This document shows positions 9,641-18,383 of a stretch of 61,295 bases of DNA, piece by piece. Both the position numbers and the translations under genes were made by a program. Source of the DNA: an uncultured Helicobacter sp. (GTDB lineage Bacteria; Campylobacterota; Campylobacteria; Campylobacterales; Helicobacteraceae); NCBI RefSeq assembly GCF_937893305.1, contig NZ_CALBGN010000011.1, positions 1-61,295 on the forward strand, read 5' to 3'. A model generated the notes under the pieces. That model worked only from the letters and a program-made list of their open reading frames with translations. It did not search any database and was not told where the DNA came from. Position 1 is the first letter of the stretch, and each line of letters opens with the position of its first letter.

Positions 9641-9646
9641 ATTATA
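9641..9646 (-). promoter_or_regulatory. -10 element for the 6S-like RNA
   Basis: A perfect TATAAT on the minus strand, with the 5' arm of the closing stem beginning about 7 bases downstream. That is where transcription should start. Confidence 0.65.
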
Positions 9647-9741
9647 AACAATACTAGCTAAAGTGGCTTTTAACTTTAATCCAAAAATTAATAAATTTTA
9701 GGCAAAATTACACAAATTTTTAGTGTTTAAGGAAACTTACA

Positions 9742-10245
9742 ATGAAAAAATTACTATCAACATTAGCTTGCGCACTGACTTTAGGCGGAGTTTTGTATGC
9801 AGGAGAATGCATTTGTTTTGAGCTAAAAGGAGAATTTGGAGAAGAAATTAAAGCAATTATGAAAAAATACTCCAAAAATTTAGGCAATGACAATATTAAA
9901 GTCGTGCGTGAAGATGCAGATTTAACACCACAAGAAAAAAGCTTTTTAGCAAGTATGTTAGGCACGGGAGAAGTTAGTGAAAGTAAGCGTGGAGCAAACT
10001 TAGAAAATGGCAAAAAACTCTATGATAGAGATTGTGCAAGTTGCCACGGAGAAAAGGGAGAACTCTCTGTTGCAAGCAAAAAACCTATTAACACTTGGAA
10101 AGCTAATGATATTGCCGATGAAATTAAAACCTATGCAAACCAAAGTTTTCAAGGACAATCACGCTTTGTGAAAAACCAAATTGCTCAACGCTATACTAAG
10201 CGCGATATGGACGATATTGGAGCATATATAGAAAGCTTGCGTTAA
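9742..10245 (+). CDS. Periplasmic c-type cytochrome with N-terminal extension
   Basis: One CXXCH haem site (C98-A-S-C101-H102) follows a signal peptide (1-20, VLYA-G). The C-terminal 85 residues resemble small class I cytochromes c and contain a possible Met-less distal region (YTKRDMDDIGAYIESL ends the protein). The stretch 21-85 is charged, has an unusual Cys-Ile-Cys pair at 23-25, and is not part of the standard fold. The protein is therefore longer (167 residues) than the roughly 95-residue c553 of H. pylori. Probable role: electron carrier in respiration. The partner is unknown. It is monocistronic on the plus strand. Confidence 0.85.
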   Translation: MKKLLSTLACALTLGGVLYAGECICFELKGEFGEEIKAIMKKYSKNLGNDNIKVVREDADLTPQEKSFLASMLGTGEVSESKRGANLENGKKLYDRDCASCHGEKGELSVASKKPINTWKANDIADEIKTYANQSFQGQSRFVKNQIAQRYTKRDMDDIGAYIESLR

Positions 10246-10307
10246 CTTTTTTGGATTCTTGCAATTTTAGATTTTGAAAACGCCTTAAAGTTTCATTTAA
10301 AATATGC

Positions 10308-10313
10308 TACAAT
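10308..10313 (+). promoter_or_regulatory. Extended -10 promoter upstream of hisZ-purA
   Basis: TGCTACAAT is an extended -10 element (TGN-TACAAT) about 34 bases before the GTG of the hisZ-like gene, in AT-rich DNA after the cytochrome gene. No clear -35, as is usual here. Confidence 0.55.
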
Positions 10314-10346
10314 GCTTACTTTTTTAGATTAAATTGAAGGAAATTT

Positions 10347-11216
10347 GTGATTTTAAGCCACGAGATTCCGCAAGGTTGCAAGCTTTATTTTGGCAAAAGT
10401 GCACGCCTAAAACGCGAAATTGAATCCCTTGCTAGTGCGATTTTATACAGAAATGGGTACGAAGAGATTATCACGCCAACTTTCTCCTATTTAGAGCATC
10501 AACGCGACACAAAAAGTCGCGAAGTTGTGCGCACAAATAATCAATACAATCATCAAATTGCTCTACGCAATGATTCTACCATTGACACTATTCGCCTTTT
10601 AGCTCCACATTTGCGTGAAAATACTTTAAGTAAGCGTTGGTTTTATATCCAGCCAGTGTTTATTTATCCCACAACTGAAATCCACCAAATCGGTGTGGAA
10701 AATTTAGAGAATTGCGATATTGCACCCTTTATCAAAATGTCTTTAGAGATTTTAGATTCCAACTTTTTAAGTCCAAAACAAAAACCATTTTTGCAACTTG
10801 CTAATGTGCGTATCCCACAAATTTGTGCGGAGATTTTTGGGATTCCACTTATTGCGTTTGAAAAGATTGATGTTGGCGTGATTGCAAATTCTAGCCCTAT
10901 TATGCAAGATCTTTTGTCTGTGCATGATGTCAAATCCTTACAAGATTTTCTACAACTCCACAACAATTTAGCACAAAATCTAAAAGAAGCGCTAGAGCAA
11001 TTAATAAATCTTGCAAAAGCAATGCCTGATTGTATTTTGTCTCCTTTGTATTATGCGCCAATGAGTTATTATACAGGCTTATTTTTTAGATTTTTTGCTG
11101 ATAATGCAACTTTAATTATGGGCGGAGAATATGCGATTTTAGAACAAAATGCTTGTGGATTTGGGATTTATACTGATGATTTAATTCAATATTTATTAAG
11201 GAGTGATAGTGAGTAA
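10347..11216 (+). CDS. hisZ: HisZ-like ATP phosphoribosyltransferase regulatory subunit
   Basis: Class II aminoacyl-tRNA-synthetase-like protein related to HisRS but without an anticodon-binding domain (289 residues). It carries the HisRS/HisZ-type motif 2 region with EIHQIGVENLE and the final GGEYAILE strand. HisZ activates short-form HisG, the first enzyme of histidine synthesis. No hisG is in this window, so the role is inferred from the family. It starts with GTG (10347-10349) after GAAGGAAA. Its end overlaps purA by 8 bases. Confidence 0.82.
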   Translation: MILSHEIPQGCKLYFGKSARLKREIESLASAILYRNGYEEIITPTFSYLEHQRDTKSREVVRTNNQYNHQIALRNDSTIDTIRLLAPHLRENTLSKRWFYIQPVFIYPTTEIHQIGVENLENCDIAPFIKMSLEILDSNFLSPKQKPFLQLANVRIPQICAEIFGIPLIAFEKIDVGVIANSSPIMQDLLSVHDVKSLQDFLQLHNNLAQNLKEALEQLINLAKAMPDCILSPLYYAPMSYYTGLFFRFFADNATLIMGGEYAILEQNACGFGIYTDDLIQYLLRSDSE

Positions 11217-12465
11217 AGCAGACTTAATCGTAGGGATTCAATGGGGCGATGAAGGCAAGGGTAAAATGGTGGATTTACTAGCGCGTAATTATGATTTTGT
11301 AGTGCGCTATCAAGGGGGACATAATGCAGGGCATACAATTGTTGTTGATGGCAAAAAATATGCTTTACACTTGATCCCATCTGGGATTCTTTATCCAAAT
11401 TGTAAAAATATTATTGGCAATGGCGTTGTGATTAGTCCAAAGGCACTCATTGCTGAAATGGCACAATTTGAACAAATGCACGGCGGACTTAAAGGGCGTT
11501 TATTTATTAGCACAAAGGCGCATTTAATTCTCTCTTACCACGAATTATTAGATAAATTAAGTGAAGAAAAGGCAAAGGTTGCTATTGGCACAACAGGCAA
11601 AGGAATCGGACCTGCATACACAGATAAAATCTCACGCAATGGAATCCGTATTGAAGAGCTAAAAGACACGCAAACTCTAGCAAAAAAAGTCTTTGATAAA
11701 CTCCAAGCTTTAAATGCAAAAGAAAATGCGATTCCAACTTTTAGTCTTGATTCTCTTAAAAACGAACTTGATACTTATGCAAAGGCACTTTTGCCTTATC
11801 TTACAAATACAACTGCAATGCTATGGAGAGCAATGGACAATAACGAAAAAATCCTTTGTGAAGGTGCGCAAGGCAGTATGCTAGATATTGACTTTGGGAC
11901 TTATCCTTTTGTAACAAGCTCCACAACAACAGCAGCAGGAGCTTGCAATGGGACAGGTATCGCACCGCGCGAATTAGGAGAAGTTATTGGAATCACAAAG
12001 GCATATTGCACGCGCGTAGGAAATGGTCCATTTCCCACAGAAGAGCTAGGAGAAATCGGAGAAACACTGCGTGAAAAAGGCGGTGAGTTTGGTGTAACAA
12101 CAGGACGCGCAAGACGTTGTGGATGGCTTGATGCAATGGCAGTTAAATATGCTTGTCGCATTAATGGTGTAAGCGCGCTTGCAATGATGAAGCTTGATGT
12201 GCTAGATGGCTTTGAAACAATCCAAGTTTGCACGGGCTATAAAGACTGCAATGGCAATGTTTTAGAAGATTTTCCAAGCGATTTAGCGCAAGTTACACCA
12301 ATTTATATGCACTTCAAAGGTTGGGACAAAACCGCCGGTGTTAGAGAGTTTTCTAAGTTGCCCAAAAATGCACAAGATTATATTTTAGCTCTAGAAAAAT
12401 TTATTGGTGTGAAAATTGCGATGATTTCTACAAGCCCTGATAGAAACGATACGATTTTTAGATGA
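11209..12465 (+). CDS. purA: Adenylosuccinate synthetase
   Basis: GTP-dependent conversion of IMP and aspartate to adenylosuccinate, the first step to AMP. The product is about 418 residues. The N-terminal phosphate loop reads GIQWGDEGKG, the IMP-binding motif GHNAGHT follows, and VTTGRARRCGW is near residue 300. I chose the GTG at 11209, 5 bases after AGGAG. An in-frame GTG at 11203 would overlap that ribosome site. It overlaps hisZ upstream and the fliJ-like gene downstream (ATGA). Confidence 0.96.
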   Translation: MSKADLIVGIQWGDEGKGKMVDLLARNYDFVVRYQGGHNAGHTIVVDGKKYALHLIPSGILYPNCKNIIGNGVVISPKALIAEMAQFEQMHGGLKGRLFISTKAHLILSYHELLDKLSEEKAKVAIGTTGKGIGPAYTDKISRNGIRIEELKDTQTLAKKVFDKLQALNAKENAIPTFSLDSLKNELDTYAKALLPYLTNTTAMLWRAMDNNEKILCEGAQGSMLDIDFGTYPFVTSSTTTAAGACNGTGIAPRELGEVIGITKAYCTRVGNGPFPTEELGEIGETLREKGGEFGVTTGRARRCGWLDAMAVKYACRINGVSALAMMKLDVLDGFETIQVCTGYKDCNGNVLEDFPSDLAQVTPIYMHFKGWDKTAGVREFSKLPKNAQDYILALEKFIGVKIAMISTSPDRNDTIFR

Positions 12466-12890
12466 TAAAAACAAAATTTACACAGCTTGTGCTTTTGCGC
12501 AAAAGAAAAGTTGATGAAGTAGAGTTGATGCTACAAAAAAACGCGCAGCATATCATCGCTAAACAAGGTGAAATTGACGCACTTGTTGCAGAGTTTGCCA
12601 CGCTAAAAGAACCTCAAAGCGGAATCTACCAAAATTTCTTAGCCTTTGCCCATCACAAGGAAGAATATCGCTCTAGCATTGATTTTAAAATGCAAGAGCT
12701 AGCACAACTTAAACAAACAAAAAGAGAATTACAAGAAACTTTTAAGCTTGAAAATATAGAGTATGAAAAGGCAAAATATTTAGATGGCTTAGAGATCAAA
12801 AAACTTTTAGAAAAAGCACGCATACAAGAAAGTAGGGATTTAGATGAAATCTCTGTAATGCTCCATACAAACAACAAAGACAAACATTAA
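12462..12890 (+). CDS. FliJ-like flagellar export coiled-coil protein
   Basis: A 142-residue, highly charged, almost entirely helical protein with heptad-like repeats over residues 10-130, and no signal peptide or membrane segment. Its position directly after purA and before a MotE-like gene matches HP0255-HP0257 of H. pylori as I recall. There HP0256 is a FliJ-like protein that affects motility and flagellar export. FliJ proteins bind the export ATPase FliI and the gate FlhA. Sequence alone shows only the coiled coil; the identity rests mainly on context. Confidence 0.72.
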   Translation: MIKTKFTQLVLLRKRKVDEVELMLQKNAQHIIAKQGEIDALVAEFATLKEPQSGIYQNFLAFAHHKEEYRSSIDFKMQELAQLKQTKRELQETFKLENIEYEKAKYLDGLEIKKLLEKARIQESRDLDEISVMLHTNNKDKH

Positions 12891-12901
12891 AGGAATCCAA
12901 A

Positions 12902-13456
12902 ATGAAGCGTTTTTATTTTCTTATTTTTAGCGCACTTGCTCTTAATGCAAACCAAAGCGACAAAGTTATTGATTGTAATATTATTTTTGAGCAACGCAAA
13001 GGAGAAATTTTAAGAGAATTAGAAAAAATTGATGAACAACAACAAGCTCTACAAGCTCTACAAAATGCCACACAAAATGTGCTTGACCAAAAAGAACAGG
13101 ACTTAAAAAAGCGTGAATTAGCCATTGCAAACACACAAAAAGAAATCCAAGAACGCCAAGCCAAAATTGAAAGACTCTTAAAACGCAATGAAGAGATTTT
13201 AAAAGAGATAAAAGGCATCACACAAAGCAAGATTGGCGAAACCTACACCACAATGAAAGATTCCAAATCTGCAGCGATTTTACAAAGCTTGCCTGATGAT
13301 GAAGCCGCCACAATTTTGTTTGCGCTAGATACAAAAATCACAAGCAAGATTCTCTCTAAAATGGATCCCCAAAAAGCAGCCACACTTACTACTCTCCTGC
13401 AAAAAGGACCACCCTTTAAAAAGAATTCCACAGAAGAAGAAACCAAGCAACAATAG
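12902..13456 (+). CDS. MotE-like periplasmic motility protein (MgtE N-terminal-like)
   Basis: A 184-residue protein with a signal peptide (1-16, LALNA-N), a long coiled coil (about 25-105), and a C-terminal MgtE-N-like helical repeat around LPDDEAATILFALDTKITS (about 127-165). MotE of H. pylori helps MotB and the stator assemble. The domain order and the neighbouring FliJ-like gene agree with that assignment. It follows the FliJ-like gene by 11 bases and is probably the last gene of the purA transcript. Confidence 0.75.
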   Translation: MKRFYFLIFSALALNANQSDKVIDCNIIFEQRKGEILRELEKIDEQQQALQALQNATQNVLDQKEQDLKKRELAIANTQKEIQERQAKIERLLKRNEEILKEIKGITQSKIGETYTTMKDSKSAAILQSLPDDEAATILFALDTKITSKILSKMDPQKAATLTTLLQKGPPFKKNSTEEETKQQ

Positions 13457-13505
13457 AAACTGATTAATCAAAACTTAAATTAAGCTTTTTTTAATAAACT
13501 TAAGC

Positions 13506-13511
13506 TATAAT
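13506..13511 (+). promoter_or_regulatory. -10 element for rplM-rpsI
   Basis: TATAAT, 62 bases before the rplM ATG, in an AT-rich gap after the MotE-like gene. It is the best promoter match there and would start the rplM-rpsI transcript. Confidence 0.6.
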
Positions 13512-13573
13512 TTCACCTTTATTCCAAAAGATTTTTGGACTTTTAAGTAATACATTTTAGGAAAGGCAACGCA

Positions 13574-13993
13574 ATGAATATGACCAAAATGGCAAAAGCC
13601 AATGAAATTAAACGCGAATGGGTTGTTTTAGACGCAGAGGGCAAAACTTTTGGACGCCTTATTACCGAAATCGCAACACTACTTAGAGGTAAGCATAAGC
13701 CGCTTTATACACCAAATGTAGATTGTGGAGATTTTGTGATCGTTATCAACGCTCCAAAAGCCAAGTTTAGCGGTATGAAACTAGAAGATAAAGAATACTT
13801 TACACACTCTGGTTACTTTGGAAGCACAAAGTCTAAAACACTAAAAGAAATGCTGGAAAAACACCCAGAGAAGCTCTATAGGCTTGCAGTTAGAGGTATG
13901 CTCCCTAAGACAAAGCTAGGGCGCGCAATGCTTAAGAAGTTAAAAGTTTATTGTGATGCAAATCATCCACATAGCGCACAAGTTTCAAAATAA
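13574..13993 (+). CDS. rplM: 50S ribosomal protein L13
   Basis: 139 residues, full length. Family signatures are present: GRLITEIATLLRGKHKP, the central THSGYFGSTKSKTL and the C-terminal RGMLPKTKLGRAMLKKLKVY. AGGAAAGG lies 7 bases before the chosen ATG; an in-frame ATG two codons later (13580) is equally possible. It is followed 10 bases later by rpsI, the universal L13-S9 pair. Confidence 0.97.
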   Translation: MNMTKMAKANEIKREWVVLDAEGKTFGRLITEIATLLRGKHKPLYTPNVDCGDFVIVINAPKAKFSGMKLEDKEYFTHSGYFGSTKSKTLKEMLEKHPEKLYRLAVRGMLPKTKLGRAMLKKLKVYCDANHPHSAQVSK

Positions 13994-14003
13994 GGATTGA
14001 GAT

Positions 14004-14393
14004 ATGGCAAAAATTTATGCAACAGGAAAGAGAAAAACAGCAATCGCAAAAGTTTGGCTAACTCCGGGGACAGGAAAACTAAGCATTAATGACACAAATC
14101 TTAATGATTGGCTTGGCGGACACGAAGCAATTAAAATGAAAGTTATGCAACCTTTATTGCTAACAAAACAAGAAAAAAGCGTGGATATTATCGCGCAAAC
14201 ACAAGGTAGCGGCTATTCTGCACAAGCTGAAGCACTACGCCACGGAATCTCTAAAGCTCTAGCATTGTATGACAAAAACTTTAGAACAATTCTTAAGCCA
14301 AAAGGACTATTAACGCGTGATTCTAGAGTCGTTGAGCGTAAGAAATACGGAAAGCGCAAAGCAAGAAGAAGTCCGCAATTCTCAAAAAGATAA
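14004..14393 (+). CDS. rpsI: 30S ribosomal protein S9
   Basis: 129 residues, complete. It begins AKIYATGKRKTAIAKVW and ends with the basic tail QFSKR that reaches the ribosomal P site. It lies directly after rplM. Confidence 0.98.
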   Translation: MAKIYATGKRKTAIAKVWLTPGTGKLSINDTNLNDWLGGHEAIKMKVMQPLLLTKQEKSVDIIAQTQGSGYSAQAEALRHGISKALALYDKNFRTILKPKGLLTRDSRVVERKKYGKRKARRSPQFSKR

Positions 14394-14454
14394 TGGCTTT
14401 TTACAGGGTCCTTTTTGGGCTCTTGCAATATTTTGGAAAAGCATTTTGCACAAT

Positions 14455-16572
14455 ATGCTAAAAACCGATTCCAACTTCTCTACCAAAATCTCATTACACT
14501 TTCTTTTTATTCTTATTCTTTGTGGTATTCATTTTGGATTCCATTACTTAGACTTTAAATTTTTTTTAAGCGATTCTAAAAATTTCATTGATGATACTTT
14601 AATTTTAACTTCCTTTGATGCCTATTACTACGCAAAAGGCGCAAGAGAATTTTTAGGATTTTTAAACTCTTTTGATTTAAACAGCCTTTTAAACGCATTC
14701 TCTACACTGCCCTTTTTATCTCTTTTAGGTGGAATCCTTGCAAAATTGACTTCTTTAGGATTTTCTCTTAGTTTTTCAAGCGTAATTTTTAGTGCCACAC
14801 TTGCGCCCACTATCTATGCGCTTAATTATTTCGTGCTTCGTTTCTTGGCACAAAAAAGCTATTTTTCTCAAAATATCTTAGCCTTTATTGCCTTCCTTTC
14901 TAGTTTGATTGCTTTGTTCTTGCCAAGTTTTTATCAGCGTGTTGGAGCAGGATATTTTGATACAGATATGCTTTTATTAACGCTACCTTTGTGCGCGCTA
15001 GTTTTTTTATTACACTTCACACAGACGCAACGCTTTTTATCACTTGTTTTTTTCGCGCTTTTTGGTTTTCTTGCAATCAATTGGCATAATGGAATCCAAA
15101 ATTTACTTTTATTAGGATTTTTGCTGTTTTTATTTTTAGAATTTATTTTTGCCTTATTGTTTCGTAAAATCCCAAATAATAGCTTAATTTTAGCAAGTCT
15201 TTTCTTTGTAATTTTAACACCATCTGCTTTTTGTTTGCCTGTGTTAATTGCTTTATTGCTTGCTTTTAGATTCTATCCAAGAGCAATTTGGCTTTATGTT
15301 TGTGTTGCTATGATTTATGCGGCGACTTTTGGTTTATTTAATCCACTCATTGCTCAAATTAATGCGTATATTTTTGGTTCTACACAGCACGCAAGCGATT
15401 TTATTTTTGCTTCTGTTGTCAATGCCATTTTAGAAACAAGCCCCACAACACCTCCTGTGTTAATCACGCGCAATGGTGGAATCTTAATTTTCACACTTGG
15501 GATTTTAGGCTTTATCATCTTGCTTTATCAATTTGCATTCGCACTTTTTAAAACACTAATCTTTCGCCAATCCCCCAATAGAATCTTGCTCTACTTAAAT
15601 CTTTTTTTACTCCCTTTTTGTCTTTTAGGATTTTTTTCTTTGCATTTAGGTGTGCGCTTTAGCTTCTTTTTAGTGCCAATTATTGCGCTTGGAATCGCAT
15701 TATTTTTGCTTTTTTTCTTAGCAAAATGTTACAACTTCTTAACTTTCTGTCTTTTTGCAAGCTCCATTATCTTGCCCCTATCTCTTACAACGCTTAATTA
15801 CTCAATCCCAAAACCCATCTTATCCGCAGAAGAAATTCACGCCTTTAAAATTTTAGATTCTAAACTTAGCACAAATGACTTTATTTTTTCTTGGTGGGAT
15901 TATGGCTATGCGTTGCGCTACTTTACAAAAGCGCAAGTGTTTTTAGATGGAGGACGACACTCTGGAGCTGTGAATTATCCTATTGCTAAAATTTTGCTAA
16001 GTGATTCTAAAGAATTGTTTTATAATTTTTCGCGACTTCTAGCGCAAAATCTGCAAAATACGGAATCCAAAATGTGGAATCGTATTTTTTCTTTAATGCT
16101 AAATTATGCAAATGTAGAAGACTTTTTAAACTCTTTAAAGCAGGGCTACCAAAACATCTCTTTAGCACACAACGCACAAGTGTATTGGGTGCTCCCTATG
16201 CGTATTTTGCCACTACTTGCAAACATCAACATCTTTGCTAATTTAAACCCAGAAAATGGAAAACCCTTAAAAGAATCTAGCGTTTTTGTCTATTTTAACA
16301 ATACAAAAAATCCACAAAACTACAAAATCCATCAAGAAATAGATCTCTATGAAGATTTTTACATTTATACAACTTTTCATCACCAAAAAACACCATTAAC
16401 ACAAATAAATTTTGGAGAAAACTCCCTGTTATTAAGCGTTGATTATCTAAAGAGTAATATGATTTCTTTAATGATTTTTCAAAAACTCCCTAAAAATGTA
16501 TGTGCTAGCGGAGAAAGCGTGCGCATTTATCACATAAAGGATTCTAAATGTGTGGAATTGCAGGATCAATAA
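14455..16572 (+). CDS. pglB: PglB-type oligosaccharyltransferase (STT3 family)
   Basis: Transfers a lipid-linked glycan onto Asn in D/E-X-N-X-S/T sequons in the periplasm. The 705-residue protein has about 11-13 hydrophobic helices in its first 440 residues, then a soluble C-terminal domain with the catalytic signature WWDYG (SWWDYGYALRYF). Metal-binding acids are visible in FDAYYYAKGARE (first loop) and YFDTDM. Length and motifs match Campylobacter PglB (713 residues). The start chosen is ATG 14455; the ribosome site is weak, and a TTG at 14446 is an alternative. No other pgl gene lies nearby, unlike in C. jejuni. From memory, H. pullorum and H. canadensis also carry PglB proteins. Confidence 0.93.
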   Translation: MLKTDSNFSTKISLHFLFILILCGIHFGFHYLDFKFFLSDSKNFIDDTLILTSFDAYYYAKGAREFLGFLNSFDLNSLLNAFSTLPFLSLLGGILAKLTSLGFSLSFSSVIFSATLAPTIYALNYFVLRFLAQKSYFSQNILAFIAFLSSLIALFLPSFYQRVGAGYFDTDMLLLTLPLCALVFLLHFTQTQRFLSLVFFALFGFLAINWHNGIQNLLLLGFLLFLFLEFIFALLFRKIPNNSLILASLFFVILTPSAFCLPVLIALLLAFRFYPRAIWLYVCVAMIYAATFGLFNPLIAQINAYIFGSTQHASDFIFASVVNAILETSPTTPPVLITRNGGILIFTLGILGFIILLYQFAFALFKTLIFRQSPNRILLYLNLFLLPFCLLGFFSLHLGVRFSFFLVPIIALGIALFLLFFLAKCYNFLTFCLFASSIILPLSLTTLNYSIPKPILSAEEIHAFKILDSKLSTNDFIFSWWDYGYALRYFTKAQVFLDGGRHSGAVNYPIAKILLSDSKELFYNFSRLLAQNLQNTESKMWNRIFSLMLNYANVEDFLNSLKQGYQNISLAHNAQVYWVLPMRILPLLANINIFANLNPENGKPLKESSVFVYFNNTKNPQNYKIHQEIDLYEDFYIYTTFHHQKTPLTQINFGENSLLLSVDYLKSNMISLMIFQKLPKNVCASGESVRIYHIKDSKCVELQDQ

Positions 16573-18383
16573 ACCAACAAAAACTACCCGTTGAGCGCAT
16601 TTATACATTAATGCGCCACAGAGGACCAGATGCCAAAGGAGCATTTTATGATCTCACAAAATGGGGCTTGTTGCAGTTTTTTCATGCACGCTTAAGTATC
16701 CAAGACTTAAGCACTCTTGCACATCAACCTATGCAACATAAGGATTTGTGCTTAGTGTTTAATGGAGAGATTTATAACCATTTAGAGTTTAGAAAAAATC
16801 TTGACTTCGCTTTTAAAACACATAGCGACACAGAAACAATCCTAGCACTTTTTGCAAACTATGGTGAAGCATTTTTAGAAAACCTAAATGCCTTTGATGG
16901 AATGTTTGCCTTTGCTCTTTATGACAAAGCAACGCAAAAAGTCTATTTTGCACGCGATAGAATGGGCAAAAAACCTTTGTTTTATTATCAAGACTCCGAA
17001 CAATTTGCCTTTGCAAGCGAGTTAAATACACTCCAAGCTCTAGTTAAAACGCCCTTAAAAATGGATTTTGACGCAATCAATTTTTATCTCCAAAGTGGCT
17101 TTTTCTATCGCGATGGCGCACCTTATAAAAACACTTTTGCCTTGCCAAATGCAAGTTATGGAATCTTAGATTTAAACACACATTCTTTAGAAATTAAAAC
17201 TTATTTTGATTTACAAACTTGCTATCAAGCCCCAAAGATCACTAACGAAATTGAAGCCCTACAAACTTGTGAAGCATTACTAAAACAAAGCATTCAAAAC
17301 CGCATAGAATCTTCTGATTTAGAAGTAGGCGCATTTTTAAGTGGCGGGATTGATAGCTCACTAATTGTTGCACTAAGCTCACAAATCACACCAAAACTCC
17401 GCACTTTTACTGTGAGCTTTGATGGTTCTAGTTTTGATGAATCCACCCTTGCAAGCATAACTGCAAAACGCTACAACACCATACACACAACGCTAAAAAT
17501 TCACACAAATCTAAAAGAAGATGTCCCAAAAATCTTACAAAACTATGGGCGTCCCTTTTTTGATAGTTCGGCAATCCCTAGCTATTATGTCGCAAAAGCA
17601 GCAAAAGAACATTTAAGCGTGATTTTAAATGGCGATGGAGCTGATGAGCTTTTTGGCGGGTATCGCCGCTATGTTGGACATTTGCTATTAAGCAAGGTTC
17701 TCCCTTTTAGCTCTTTTGCAAAGTTCTTTAAAAGCCCCAACAAAAAACAATCTCTATATAACTACTTTTATCGCCTCTTACAAATGGCAAATGCCTATAA
17801 AAAAGATTTATCAGAATATTATTTGCGCGCAACAACAGATATTTTTATAGGATTTCATAATTTTACGATTTATCCTAGTTTTAAAGAAGAGCTAGAATCG
17901 GTTTTTAAAAGCAATTTATCCACATTATCTAAAATGCTCTTTTTAGATACTAATAATCTACTTCTTTGTGATTTATTGCCTAAAATGGATATTGCAACAA
18001 TGGCGCATTCTTTAGAAGGGCGTTCTCCTTTTCTTTCTAAATCTCTTGTAGAGTTTGCACCACGCCTAGATGATCGTCTAAAGGTGCGCAATAAAACCAC
18101 AAAATATCTTTTAAGAAAACTTGCAGAAAAATATTTAGATAAAGCAGTCTATAATGCTCCAAAAAGAGGCTTTGAAGTGCCTTTAGTTGCGTGGATAGAT
18201 GGAGAGTTGCAAAGCTTGATTTTTGACACATTAACAAGCCCTAAAATCGCACAAGAATTTTTAGAAAAAAATATGATAGAATCGCTCTGTTTTAAACCGC
18301 ATCTCTACCCAAAAGAAAAACGCGCAAAAATGCTTTGGAGTTTGTTTGCGCTTGAAGTTTGGCATCAAAACAAAGGATTATAA
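16548..18383 (+). CDS. asnB: Glutamine-hydrolysing asparagine synthetase
   Basis: Converts aspartate, glutamine and ATP to asparagine. The start MCGIAGS is fixed because Cys2 must be the mature nucleophile of the Ntn glutaminase domain (about 1-200). A synthetase domain follows, with the PP-loop SGGIDSS near residue 265 and DGADELFGGYRRY. 611 residues, normal for AsnB. It overlaps pglB by 25 bases, so the two are translationally coupled. Some AsnB-like enzymes amidate sugars instead, and the position next to pglB keeps that possibility open. Confidence 0.9.
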   Translation: MCGIAGSINQQKLPVERIYTLMRHRGPDAKGAFYDLTKWGLLQFFHARLSIQDLSTLAHQPMQHKDLCLVFNGEIYNHLEFRKNLDFAFKTHSDTETILALFANYGEAFLENLNAFDGMFAFALYDKATQKVYFARDRMGKKPLFYYQDSEQFAFASELNTLQALVKTPLKMDFDAINFYLQSGFFYRDGAPYKNTFALPNASYGILDLNTHSLEIKTYFDLQTCYQAPKITNEIEALQTCEALLKQSIQNRIESSDLEVGAFLSGGIDSSLIVALSSQITPKLRTFTVSFDGSSFDESTLASITAKRYNTIHTTLKIHTNLKEDVPKILQNYGRPFFDSSAIPSYYVAKAAKEHLSVILNGDGADELFGGYRRYVGHLLLSKVLPFSSFAKFFKSPNKKQSLYNYFYRLLQMANAYKKDLSEYYLRATTDIFIGFHNFTIYPSFKEELESVFKSNLSTLSKMLFLDTNNLLLCDLLPKMDIATMAHSLEGRSPFLSKSLVEFAPRLDDRLKVRNKTTKYLLRKLAEKYLDKAVYNAPKRGFEVPLVAWIDGELQSLIFDTLTSPKIAQEFLEKNMIESLCFKPHLYPKEKRAKMLWSLFALEVWHQNKGL

